Notes under the pieces: generated by a model
The model's input: only the letters and a program-made list of their open reading frames with translations
The model's database searches: none
What the model was told of the DNA's origin: nothing
From: an uncultured Proteiniphilum sp.
GTDB lineage: Bacteria; Bacteroidota; Bacteroidia; Bacteroidales; Dysgonomonadaceae
DNA length: 23,154 nucleotides
Reading direction: 5' to 3'
NCBI RefSeq assembly: GCF_937873925.1
Contig: NZ_CALNAT010000136.1
Span: 1-23,154, forward strand
Shown: positions 7,354 through 14,122 of the stretch, one piece after another
Position numbering within the stretch: position 1 is the stretch's first letter
Layout: every line of letters begins with the position of its first letter
Program-made: the position numbers and the translations under genes

Positions 7354-10281
7354 ATGAAAAAAAACATTTATCTATTCATTGCACTATCTCTTGTGATAGA
7401 GATCCATGCCCAATCTGATAAAGCGGTATTTATTGAACGCGGGAAAAAAATAGAGTTGTTGAAAGAAATTGAAGCCTTCCCCGCCTGGATGTATGGCAAC
7501 GATAAGGAGTTGTATAGGCAGCTCAAATTCAAAATTGTTAATCGGGATTCCCGGCCCCAGGATGCAACCCTCAGTATAGGGGATCTTTCGCAGAAAATCA
7601 AGCTGCTCACAGGGATAAACGAAACGGAAGTGAAATTACCGAAAAGCAAATCCCCAGACGAAGTAAATGTCAGAATAATAGTTGGTTCGGAAGTAGTAAG
7701 TGATACACTGATACATCTGGAACCGGTGCGGGAGTGGCAGGTGAATTTTGTGCAGCATACACACACCGATATAGGATATACCCGTCCGCAACACGAAATA
7801 CTTTCCGAACACATGCGGATCATTGATTACGCGTCGGACTACTGTGATATGACCGATAACTTGCCGGATGACGCTAAATTCCGCTGGACGTGTGAAACAG
7901 CCTGGTCGGTCAGCGAATATATCCGCACACGCCCGGTAGAGCAAGTGGAACGACTGAAAAAACGTATTCATGAAGGACGTATTGAGATAACTGCGATGTA
8001 TTTCAATTACGACGAACTGCCTAATGAACAGGAATTAGCCTACTCTTTATATCCGTTGAAACAGTTTAAACAGGAAGGTATCCCTGTACAGGCGGCCATG
8101 CAGAATGATGTAAACGGAATCGCCTGGAATTTCAGTGAGTTTTTTCCTGATTTGGGAGTAAAATACCTGATTATGGGAACCCACGGGCATAAAGCGCTGA
8201 TTTCCTTCGATAAACCGACCGCTTTTTGGTGGGAGTCGCCTTCGGGGAAGAAGATGCTTGCCTACAGGGCGGAACACTATATGTATGGGAATTTTCTGGA
8301 TTTGGAGAAAGGAAATTTTGAGGCCTTTGAGCAAAAATTGTTTGCTTATCTCGAAACGCTGGAACAAAAAGGATATCCGCATCCTATTACAGCGCTGCAA
8401 TTTTCAGGATATTTTACGGATAATTCACCTCCGTCGACGGCAGCCTGTGAGATGGTAAACAGATGGAATGAAAAATACGCGTACCCTAAATTGAGGTTGG
8501 CGGTTGCTTCCGAATTTATGGAGACAGTCGGGCAGCAGTACGGGGATCAGTTGGAAACCTATCGTGCCGCATGGCCCGACTGGTGGACCGACGGATTTGG
8601 TTCCGCCGCACGGGAAACAGCTATAGCCCGTTATGCGCAGGCCGATATTATTTCAAATCAGATCGCCCTTTCCCTGGCTAAACTATTAGGTGCAACCGTA
8701 GATTACTCCGTACACACTGAAATTGAGGAGGCGAATAAGGCGCTATTGTTTTACGGGGAACATACCTTCGGATTTCATGCAAGCATAAGCGATCCTTTTG
8801 GTTCGGAAACTATGCAGCAACAATCGCATAAATCCGCTTACGCCTGGGAAGCATACCGCCGTTCACGCCCCATAGGGGAGACGGCCTTAGGCCTGTTGCA
8901 AAGTTATGTGCCGCGTAACAAAGAAAAAGGGTGTATTGCCGTATTTAATCCGCTTAACTGGGAAAATAGCTCGTATACCATCATTTACGCAGATCACGAA
9001 GTCATCCCTTTAGACAAAAAAGTAACCATAAGAGATGAAAAAGGAGCAGAAGCTAAAATGCAACCCCTACGCTCATACAGAGATGCAACTTATTGGGCAC
9101 TATGGGTGGATAAGGTGCCCGCATTAGGAATGAAGTACTATATAATCGATATTGAATCCGGAGAACCTGCTTCTTCTCCGGCAGATAGCACTCCTGTCCG
9201 GATAATTGAAAATAGCTGGTACCGCATCCGGTTAGATCCCGAAAGAGGCGTGGTAACCGAGTGGTTCGATAAAGAACTGAATAAAAATCTGATCTCTTCA
9301 GATACAGAATGGCAGATGGGGGAATTGATCTACGAGATAGACCAGGATCCCAGAGGTGCATTAGATCGATTTAAGCCGGGTAATTTTAAACGATTCGCAC
9401 CCACCGAAATAATGTATGGGGGATTCAGGGAAGGAACTATATGGGATACCTATACATTTAAGGGAACAACACCCGCAGGAGAAGGAAAAGATAATTTTAC
9501 CTTTGAACTGCAAGTATTCAAAACATGCAAACAGATCAATTTCTCCTATAAATTGAATAAAAAGTTAGTTACTACTCCCGAGGCCGTATATGTATCTTTT
9601 CCTTTTGAGGTAGAGGACGGGAAAATATTCTTCGATGTGCCCGGCGGTACCATTGAAGCTGTAAAAGAACAGATCCCCGGCTCAACCAACGACTGGAATG
9701 TGGCGCAAAACCTGGTGTCGGTTCGTAATTCTTCCGAACAAATTGTATTGGGAAGCAGGGAGATCCCGTTGATGCAGTTCGGAAATATCAATCTGGGGCG
9801 GTTTGAAGCCGGAGCAACTCCCGAAAGCAACCATATCTATACCTGGCCTATGAATAATTACTGGGTTACCAATTTTGATGCGTTTCAATTCGGCGGTTTT
9901 GAATGGAGTTATTATCTGACTTCCTCCGACGATCCATCCTTAGCATATGCTACCAAATTTGCCTGGAGCAACCGGATACCGTTGCAAAGCCGTGTTTTAC
10001 CCGCCGGTGTCAGCAATAACCTGCAACCCTTGAATGAATCCATTCTGTCATTCACGCCCTCCAATATCCTCTTAATAAATATGACACCCGTCAAAGGGGA
10101 AGATGCGCTTCTCTTGCAGTTAAGGGAGATCGAAGGCCGGGGAGCCACCCTTCACATATCATCTCCGTATCACAAAAACCTGAAAGTGAGCGAATCCAAT
10201 TTGTTAGGGGAAGATTTGCCGGCAAATGAAGAAATAAAGATTAAAGCGTGGGAAAATAAATTCGTAAAGGTGAAATTGTAA
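7354..10281 (+). CDS. Secreted alpha-mannosidase, glycoside hydrolase family 38
   Basis: Starting at the ATG at 7354 (a TTG at 7339 is in frame but would spoil the signal peptide) the product has 975 residues. Residues 1-20 are a signal peptide ending IHAQ. The catalytic domain starts after a short beta domain: HTHTDIGY supplies zinc ligands His137 and Asp139, QNDVNG supplies the nucleophile and zinc ligand Asp252, and GEHTFGFH supplies His470. These correspond to His90, Asp92, Asp204 and His471 of Drosophila Golgi mannosidase II. The mid domain and C-terminal beta domains are of normal length. The enzyme should hydrolyse alpha-mannosides from N-glycans or mannan, outside the cytoplasm. It sits 52 bp after nfeD with no promoter visible between them, so co-transcription is possible. 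Exact linkage specificity cannot be read. Confidence 0.93.
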   Translation: MKKNIYLFIALSLVIEIHAQSDKAVFIERGKKIELLKEIEAFPAWMYGNDKELYRQLKFKIVNRDSRPQDATLSIGDLSQKIKLLTGINETEVKLPKSKSPDEVNVRIIVGSEVVSDTLIHLEPVREWQVNFVQHTHTDIGYTRPQHEILSEHMRIIDYASDYCDMTDNLPDDAKFRWTCETAWSVSEYIRTRPVEQVERLKKRIHEGRIEITAMYFNYDELPNEQELAYSLYPLKQFKQEGIPVQAAMQNDVNGIAWNFSEFFPDLGVKYLIMGTHGHKALISFDKPTAFWWESPSGKKMLAYRAEHYMYGNFLDLEKGNFEAFEQKLFAYLETLEQKGYPHPITALQFSGYFTDNSPPSTAACEMVNRWNEKYAYPKLRLAVASEFMETVGQQYGDQLETYRAAWPDWWTDGFGSAARETAIARYAQADIISNQIALSLAKLLGATVDYSVHTEIEEANKALLFYGEHTFGFHASISDPFGSETMQQQSHKSAYAWEAYRRSRPIGETALGLLQSYVPRNKEKGCIAVFNPLNWENSSYTIIYADHEVIPLDKKVTIRDEKGAEAKMQPLRSYRDATYWALWVDKVPALGMKYYIIDIESGEPASSPADSTPVRIIENSWYRIRLDPERGVVTEWFDKELNKNLISSDTEWQMGELIYEIDQDPRGALDRFKPGNFKRFAPTEIMYGGFREGTIWDTYTFKGTTPAGEGKDNFTFELQVFKTCKQINFSYKLNKKLVTTPEAVYVSFPFEVEDGKIFFDVPGGTIEAVKEQIPGSTNDWNVAQNLVSVRNSSEQIVLGSREIPLMQFGNINLGRFEAGATPESNHIYTWPMNNYWVTNFDAFQFGGFEWSYYLTSSDDPSLAYATKFAWSNRIPLQSRVLPAGVSNNLQPLNESILSFTPSNILLINMTPVKGEDALLLQLREIEGRGATLHISSPYHKNLKVSESNLLGEDLPANEEIKIKAWENKFVKVKL

Positions 10282-10324
10282 TCAACTCCCGATAAAGGAA
10301 CGTTTTACATTGGAACTTGAACAA

Positions 10325-10354
10325 AACACCCCGAGGTGAAGGCCTCAGGGTGTT
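10325..10354. terminator. GC-rich terminator hairpin between converging genes
   Basis: Arms 10325-10336 and 10343-10354 pair around a six-base loop. On the minus strand all pairs form, one as a G-U wobble, and TTTTGTT follows, so it best suits the small membrane protein gene. On the plus strand the same position is a C-A mismatch, so it is a weaker stop for the alpha-mannosidase. Confidence 0.75.
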
Positions 10355-10372
10355 CGTGTTTTGTCGTAAACA

Positions 10373-10402
10373 CTGTTTCTTGTCGTGAAACAGATATTTT
10401 TT
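10373..10402 (+). terminator. Second hairpin with T-tract, terminator for the alpha-mannosidase
   Basis: CTGTTTC (10373-10379) and GAAACAG (10387-10393) form a perfect 7-bp stem with loop TTGTCGT, followed on the plus strand by ATATTTTTTG. It touches the stop codon of the opposite gene. Confidence 0.55.
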
Positions 10403-10403
10403 G

Positions 10404-10688
10404 TTAATTGTATGCTGCTATTTCCTGGCTTGAGTAAGCTGCCTTCTTTGAAAAGTAGAAAATCACAAACGGAAGGAGTAACAGGATAATTGCCCAGAAA
10501 ATATTACTCACCAAAGTGCCTTTTTTCATGTTATTTACGTAGATATGCCCCAGTAATCCTTCAATAACCAATACCAATCCGATGATTAAATTGGTGTTGG
10601 TCGTTAGGCCCATTAAAAAGGGAACCACCAAAAAAGCAACGCCTATGAGCATCACTAATACCCCGCTGTATTTCGCTAATTCTTTCAT
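10404..10688 (-). CDS. Small three-helix membrane protein, function unknown
   Basis: From the ATG at 10686-10688 the product is 94 residues, starting MKELAKYSG; an upstream in-frame extension to 10736 has no support. Hydrophobic helices lie at about 8-27 (GVLVMLIGVAFLVVPFLMG), 33-50 (NLIIGLVLVIEGLLGHIY) and 59-80 (FWAIILLLLPFVIFYF). A short basic loop separates helices 2 and 3, and the polar tail is SKKAAYSSQEIAAYN. I do not recognise a family with a known role; similar small membrane proteins are common in Bacteroidales. The gene stands alone, converges on the alpha-mannosidase and is followed by a good terminator. A near-consensus -7 box on the minus strand (TTTATTTGC, 10723-10731) lies about 40 bp upstream. 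Confidence 0.75.
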   Translation of the reverse strand: MKELAKYSGVLVMLIGVAFLVVPFLMGLTTNTNLIIGLVLVIEGLLGHIYVNNMKKGTLVSNIFWAIILLLLPFVIFYFSKKAAYSSQEIAAYN

Positions 10689-10792
10689 GTGTGTATAATA
10701 ATTATGTTTCTGATTTCGTAACGCAAATAAACACAAAATTCAACAAACAAGGAAATAATTTGAGATAAAAATTTTGTATTCAGCAAAAAAAT

Positions 10793-10820
10793 GGAGTTCT
10801 GAGGTAAAAAACTCCCTTTT
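10793..10820 (+). terminator. Weak hairpin plus T-tract in the plsC upstream region
   Basis: GGAGTT (10793-10798) and AACTCC (10810-10815) form a 6-bp stem with an 11-nt loop, followed by CTTTTTATC. It could end plus-strand transcripts entering from the left or be chance in AT-rich DNA. Confidence 0.3.
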
Positions 10821-10846
10821 TATCTCTTTGCGATGCACAAAATATT

Positions 10847-10854
10847 TATTTTTG
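10847..10854 (+). promoter_or_regulatory. Candidate -7 element upstream of plsC
   Basis: TATTTTTG matches the -7 box. A TTTG at 10827-10830 lies only 16 nt upstream, shorter than usual. If used, the plsC leader would be about 105 nt. A weaker box, TATCTTTC, is found at 10931-10938, closer to the gene. Confidence 0.3.
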
Positions 10855-10964
10855 TGAAAAACTTCCTATTGATACCGATGGGGATGAAAAATAATCCGTC
10901 CTCTTACGGCGTATAATCGGAAGGTCCGTATATCTTTCATGAAAACTAATCGCACTAAAACTGA

Positions 10965-11702
10965 ATGGTAGTGAGAAATATATTTGTTTTATTGTATCAA
11001 TGGCTTATAGTTGCGCCGGTTTTTATTCTGCTTACCCTTATCACGGCATCGACTGTAATGGTGATGGCTCCTCTCTTGGGGAGCAGGTTCTGGGGATATT
11101 ATCCTCCCAAATGGTGGTCAAGGCTGACCTGCTGGCTGGCTTTGTGCCGGGTGAAAACGAGCGGGCATGAGAATCTGGATCCCGGACAGTCGTATGTTTT
11201 TGTGGCGAATCATCAGAGTGCGTTTGATATTTTCCTGGTATATGGTTTCCTGAATCAAAATATCAAATGGATGCAGAAACAGAGTTTGCGGAAGATCCCG
11301 TTCGTGGGATTTGCCTCGGAAAAGGCCGGCCATGTGTTTGTGGACAGCTCGAATCCTAAGGTGCGGGCGGCTTCCATTAAAAAGGCGAAAGAACAGATCG
11401 GGGAAGGGGTTTCTATGGTGATCTTTCCCGAGGGGGCACGTTCAAAGAGTGGCAAATTAGGTCATTTCAAACGAGGCGCTTATTATGTTGCCCACGATAT
11501 GAAGTTGCCCGTGGTACCGCTAACCATTAACGGCGCTTATGACGTACTGAAGAGAGATAGTCTCTGTCTCAGGCCCGGAAAGATGGAACTTGTAATCCAC
11601 CGGCCTATACCTACCGACTCGCTTACGGAAGCAGAAATCCCTGGATTGATCGAGGAGACGAGAGAGATCATCCATTCCGCATTATGGAAAAAATACCAAT
11701 AA
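10965..11702 (+). CDS. plsC: 1-acyl-sn-glycerol-3-phosphate acyltransferase (PlsC family)
   Basis: The 245-residue protein should add the second acyl chain to lysophosphatidic acid to form phosphatidic acid at the inner membrane face. One or two N-terminal membrane helices (about 8-38) anchor it. Acyltransferase motif I is NHQSAFD (catalytic His83 and Asp88, the H-x4-D pair). The second block is around FVGFASEKAGHVFVDS, motif III is IFPEGARSKSG (154-164), and motif IV is VVPLTINGA. Length and motif order are normal. The start ATG at 10965 is followed by a GTG two codons on, which could also be used. The gene is monocistronic as far as can be seen. Its product would feed CdsA, encoded at 20096-20938, but the two genes are not linked. 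Confidence 0.92.
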   Translation: MVVRNIFVLLYQWLIVAPVFILLTLITASTVMVMAPLLGSRFWGYYPPKWWSRLTCWLALCRVKTSGHENLDPGQSYVFVANHQSAFDIFLVYGFLNQNIKWMQKQSLRKIPFVGFASEKAGHVFVDSSNPKVRAASIKKAKEQIGEGVSMVIFPEGARSKSGKLGHFKRGAYYVAHDMKLPVVPLTINGAYDVLKRDSLCLRPGKMELVIHRPIPTDSLTEAEIPGLIEETREIIHSALWKKYQ

Positions 11703-11803
11703 AGGGAAGGTTCTTTGGGCGGATATTTTTTCGTCCGTAGAAGTTGTGAAAATAAAAACTGATTGGAAGTTTTCTGTTTGGCCGGGTGTTTGTCAAGGCT
11801 ATA

Positions 11804-11835
11804 TATAAAAAGAAATGGTTGTCTCACGACAACCA
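11804..11835 (-). terminator. Intrinsic terminator of the small-RNA-like unit
   Basis: On the minus strand TGGTTGTC (11828-11835) pairs perfectly with GACAACCA (11816-11823) around a GTGA loop, and TTTCTTTTTATA follows directly. This is a strong rho-independent terminator reading leftward, away from any intact gene. Confidence 0.8.
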
Positions 11836-11875
11836 ATCTTCATTGTTAACCTTAAATCTAATACCATGAAAAACA
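11805..11875 (-). ncRNA. Candidate small RNA of about 70 nt
   Basis: A consensus promoter (11880-11912) and a strong terminator (11804-11835) face the same way and enclose about 70 nt with no reading frame of note. The body, read on the minus strand, contains ATGGTATTAGATTTAAGG and GTTAACAATGAAGATT before the terminator hairpin. A promoter at one end and a terminator at the other is how the Bacteroidales-1 RNA motif of Rfam was described. I recall similar wording in other Bacteroidales genomes but cannot confirm that it is that family. The published family was often found beside ribosomal protein L20 genes, which are not in this window. Function unknown. Confidence 0.6.
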
Positions 11876-11879
11876 CGTT

Positions 11880-11912
11880 GCAAAAATAAGGCGTTCCTTC
11901 TGTTTTTCCAAA
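11880..11912 (-). promoter_or_regulatory. Consensus promoter of the small-RNA-like unit
   Basis: On the minus strand TTTG (11909-11912), 20 nt, TATTTTTGC (11880-11888): both boxes and the spacer fit the Bacteroidetes consensus. Transcription would begin near 11875. Confidence 0.75.
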
Positions 11913-12074
11913 CAATCCGATAGGAAATATTGTTATTTTAAATTTATTTAGTATTTTGAAGCCTGCTGTTGCAGCCAAAAGGGTATTGGTTGATCTTTGT
12001 TTACATATTTTGAAAGTTGTTTTTTATCGAACTATTTCGTGAAGCAATGCGGGCAAAGGACCAATTCATTTGTG
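11913..12074. other. AT-rich spacer without a recognisable gene
   Basis: Between the small-RNA promoter and the DUF2723 fragment I see no credible reading frame, no perfect promoter and no strong hairpin. It is probably decayed sequence downstream of the fragment. Confidence 0.5.
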
Positions 12075-12263
12075 CTATGCCGTGTCGGAAAAAGTATACA
12101 CCAGCGCACCTGCAAGGCCGCTACCGATCACTGCGATGGTTTGGCCCATATTGAGTTCACCACCCTCTTTTGCAATAACAAGTTTGCGGGTCAGAGGGGT
12201 AATGGTCCAGAAAAGGAACAGGATGGTGAAAGCACTCATCAATGCCGACATGCTGTTGACCAT
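12075..12263 (-). pseudogene. Internal fragment of a DUF2723 membrane glycosyltransferase-like protein
   Basis: The 62-codon frame reads MVNSMSALMSAFTILFLFWT, then ITPLTRKLVI, GQTIAVIGSGLAGALVYTFSDT and a stop. I recognise it as an internal part of the large Bacteroidetes DUF2723 proteins (protein O-mannosyltransferase-like, roughly 1000 residues or more). There V-N-x-M-S-A-L-M-S-A, W-T-I-T, and G-S-G-x-x-G-A-L-x-Y-T-F-S-D-T are followed by W-F-S-A-V-E-G-E. Here the match begins close to the ATG, which has an in-frame TGA two codons upstream, and breaks off right after SDT. The expected N-terminal T-A-S-F-W-D-C part and the rest of the protein are absent in all frames nearby. It still encodes two plausible membrane helices. 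It may be translated, but most likely it is debris from a deletion or recombination. Confidence 0.7.
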
Positions 12264-12278
12264 ATCTTTTCATTTTAA

Positions 12279-12744
12279 TTAGGCCTTTTTTATGTGATAT
12301 GCAAAGATAAGACTATATTTCCGTATATCCGGATAAGGATTAGCCCCTACCTCCAGGGAATTTTCCTGCATAGAGATAATAAGGTTGTTTATAGCGGATT
12401 GAAAAGTTTTGGTATCCTGTGCCTGTATAATCAGGGGTATCGATTTTATTAATAGAATGTCTACATTTTGAGGTCTGGAATTTTCAAATTCCAGATAATA
12501 TTTTAGGAAACCCCACACTTTGCACAAGTAGAATAATCTACTGGTTTCATTGAATTCTGGGGGATTGTACGACAGGGGCTTTGTTTCTGATACAAAAACA
12601 GGATCCTTGGCGACTTGTATACGAGAGTTGAATTTGTAGTATACTTTTTAATATTTTTGCGTATTGGCTAATAGGTAAATACAACAAAACTGCAAATACC
12701 AGAATTATAGAAGATATGATAATTCTTTTTTTCTTTATCTTCAT
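12279..12744 (-). pseudogene. Frameshifted remnant resembling the N-terminus of an S41-type peptidase
   Basis: An ATG at 12742-12744 opens a frame with a basic start and one membrane helix (MKIKKKRIIISSIILVFAVL, then YLPISQYAKIL). That frame decays after 12650, while the next frame over is open from there to a stop at 12279. Removing one base from the run of five (plus-strand T at 12645-12649) joins them into one protein of about 154 residues. The second part contains RLFYLCKVWGFLKYY, a segment I associate with the region before the protease domain in some Bacteroidetes S41 peptidases (KVWGFLKYYHP). It ends PYPDIRKYSLIFAYHIKKA with no protease domain, so it is also truncated. A sequencing error would explain the shift but not the missing C-terminal part. 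Family assignment is moderate. Confidence 0.55.
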
Positions 12745-13161
12745 AATATAGATAAACTCAAGCATCTACAAGGCCCTTTTCCTGGTCTTTACAAAGATTA
12801 GATCGGATTTATATAGATAATCTCATTCAATTCTCATAGATGGCATATTTCAATTTAAACAGAATTTAATACATTTTTGTTCAGCTATTATTCATCTCGG
12901 TAAAATATAGTTATTGTTTTGATTCTTTTAAAGAAATATGTAACCAAACGAGAATAAATACGGTCAAATAGGAAAAACGCATGGAACTAACATATAAACC
13001 ATTCGCACATAAAAAACATTATAATATATGGCGAATACCAAAAAATGGATATAATTTTGTATCAAGACGTAAAATTATTTGAACCGGATTTTGCAGTGTG
13101 AAATAGGAAAAAATTAAATATAATCGCTACGAAAAATATAAACCAAAAAATAATTACGACA
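12745..13161. other. Very AT-rich intergenic DNA upstream of the DUF2807 gene
   Basis: This stretch has clearly lower GC than the flanking genes and no reading frame of note. I found no tRNA, array, inverted repeat or insertion element end. It must contain the promoter of the gene at 13162, for which one candidate is listed separately. Confidence 0.6.
13052..13059 (+). promoter_or_regulatory. Candidate -7 element for the DUF2807 gene
   Basis: TAATTTTG matches the -7 box. TATG at 13027-13030 lies 21 nt upstream as a near-match to the -33 TTTG. The leader would be about 98 nt. Confidence 0.4.
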
Positions 13162-14001
13162 ATGAAAGCTTTATTTACTATTATCCTTGCCGCAATGGCC
13201 ATCGTTAGTGCCCCGGCACAGAATGGAATCGTAAAACAAAACCGTCAGGTAGCGCCATTTACTGCTATCAGTGCCTCGGGCGGATGGGATGTCGTCATTC
13301 GCCAGGGCAACCGTCAGTCGGTTTCCATAGAAATAAGCGAAGAGGCATTGGACAGAGCCATTGTGGAAGTCAAAAACGGCACGCTGCATATTTACAATAA
13401 GCATGGTAACCGTTCGTTCTCACTTCGCAACTTGCGTAACATGCCTAATATAACGCAAAAAGCGTATGTAACTGTTACGGATTTACAAAAGATGGAGGCG
13501 TCAGGTGGAGTAGATGTCCGTTTTGAAACACCCATAAAAACCGGTGATTTCGAGGTGGAATTGAGTGGCGGAACCGACCTGGAAGATTTAACCTTGGATT
13601 GCAACCGGTTCAATGGACAGTTCTCGGGCGGATGCGATGCGGATATAAGATTTACTTCGGTGCAGCACGTGAAAGCCGAGGTGAGCGGCGGCAGCGATGT
13701 GGAACTGCGTGATATCTCCGCGCAAACGTGCCGGATTGATGCAAGCGGGGGTTGCGACATAGAACTGATGGGGAAAACCGTTGATCTCACCCTGAACGCG
13801 AGTGGCGGATGCGACATTTCGGCCTCGAATCTCGTAGCACGGAATGGCAATGCCAATTTTTCGGGTGCTGCCGACGGTAACATCCGTGTAACAGACCGTC
13901 TCGACATCACTGTTTCGGGATCGGCTGATGTTACCTGTTTCGGCGATCCGCGGGAAGTAAGTAAGAAAGTACACAAGAGCAGCTCGCTGAAATTTCGCTG
14001 A
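13162..14001 (+). CDS. Secreted DUF2807 (GIN-domain) beta-solenoid protein
   Basis: The 279-residue product has a signal peptide (LFTIILAAMAIVSAPAQ, cut near residue 20) and so lies in the periplasm or outside. The rest is a DUF2807/GIN domain, a putative auto-transporter-like adhesin fold of unknown role, common in Bacteroidetes. The sequence shows a regular pattern: SGGxD-type turns begin at Ser39, then 114, 135, 155, 175, 195 and 214, with relaxed forms SGAAD at 234 and SGSAD at 252. From residue 114 on the step is 18-21 residues, one turn per coil of a right-handed beta-solenoid. Three coils carry Cys in the variable position (SGGCD at 155, 195, 214), an unusual stacking of cysteines for a secreted protein. 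The tail KKVHKSSSLKFR is basic. It is not linked to an anti-sigma factor or a PspC gene here. Confidence 0.88.
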   Translation: MKALFTIILAAMAIVSAPAQNGIVKQNRQVAPFTAISASGGWDVVIRQGNRQSVSIEISEEALDRAIVEVKNGTLHIYNKHGNRSFSLRNLRNMPNITQKAYVTVTDLQKMEASGGVDVRFETPIKTGDFEVELSGGTDLEDLTLDCNRFNGQFSGGCDADIRFTSVQHVKAEVSGGSDVELRDISAQTCRIDASGGCDIELMGKTVDLTLNASGGCDISASNLVARNGNANFSGAADGNIRVTDRLDITVSGSADVTCFGDPREVSKKVHKSSSLKFR

Positions 14002-14053
14002 TAATGGATCTTACGAAGGCAGTGAGAATGATCCGTGTTGTCCGTTCTGGTTT

Positions 14054-14077
14054 AATTACCCCGAATTCGGGGTAATT
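14054..14077. repeat. Perfect 24-bp palindrome between converging genes
   Basis: The two 12-base halves centred on 14065/14066 are exact reverse complements (AATTACCCCGAA and its complement). As RNA it forms a 10-bp stem with an AATT loop. Neither strand has a T-tract after it, so it is either an atypical two-way terminator for the genes ending at 14001 and 14123, or a protein-binding site. Confidence 0.75.
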
Positions 14078-14122
14078 GGACAAGAAGAAGCCAATTTTAA
14101 GGACTTTAATATTGCCGGACCT

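Noticed and set aside
302..10281. A polysaccharide utilization locus around the mannosidases
   Set aside because: No SusC/SusD, HTCS regulator, sigma/anti-sigma pair or sulfatase is present, and unrelated housekeeping genes lie between.
11866..11889. Tiny plus-strand frame ATG to TAA encoding MKNTLQK
   Set aside because: Promoter and terminator both read the other strand, and the frame lies over the small-RNA 5' end and the promoter -7 box. Nothing supports translation.
13392..13976. Long minus-strand open frame (194 codons) opposite the DUF2807 gene
   Set aside because: The regular SGGxD repeats of the real gene create a stop-free antisense frame; the translation has no protein-like pattern and no start signals.
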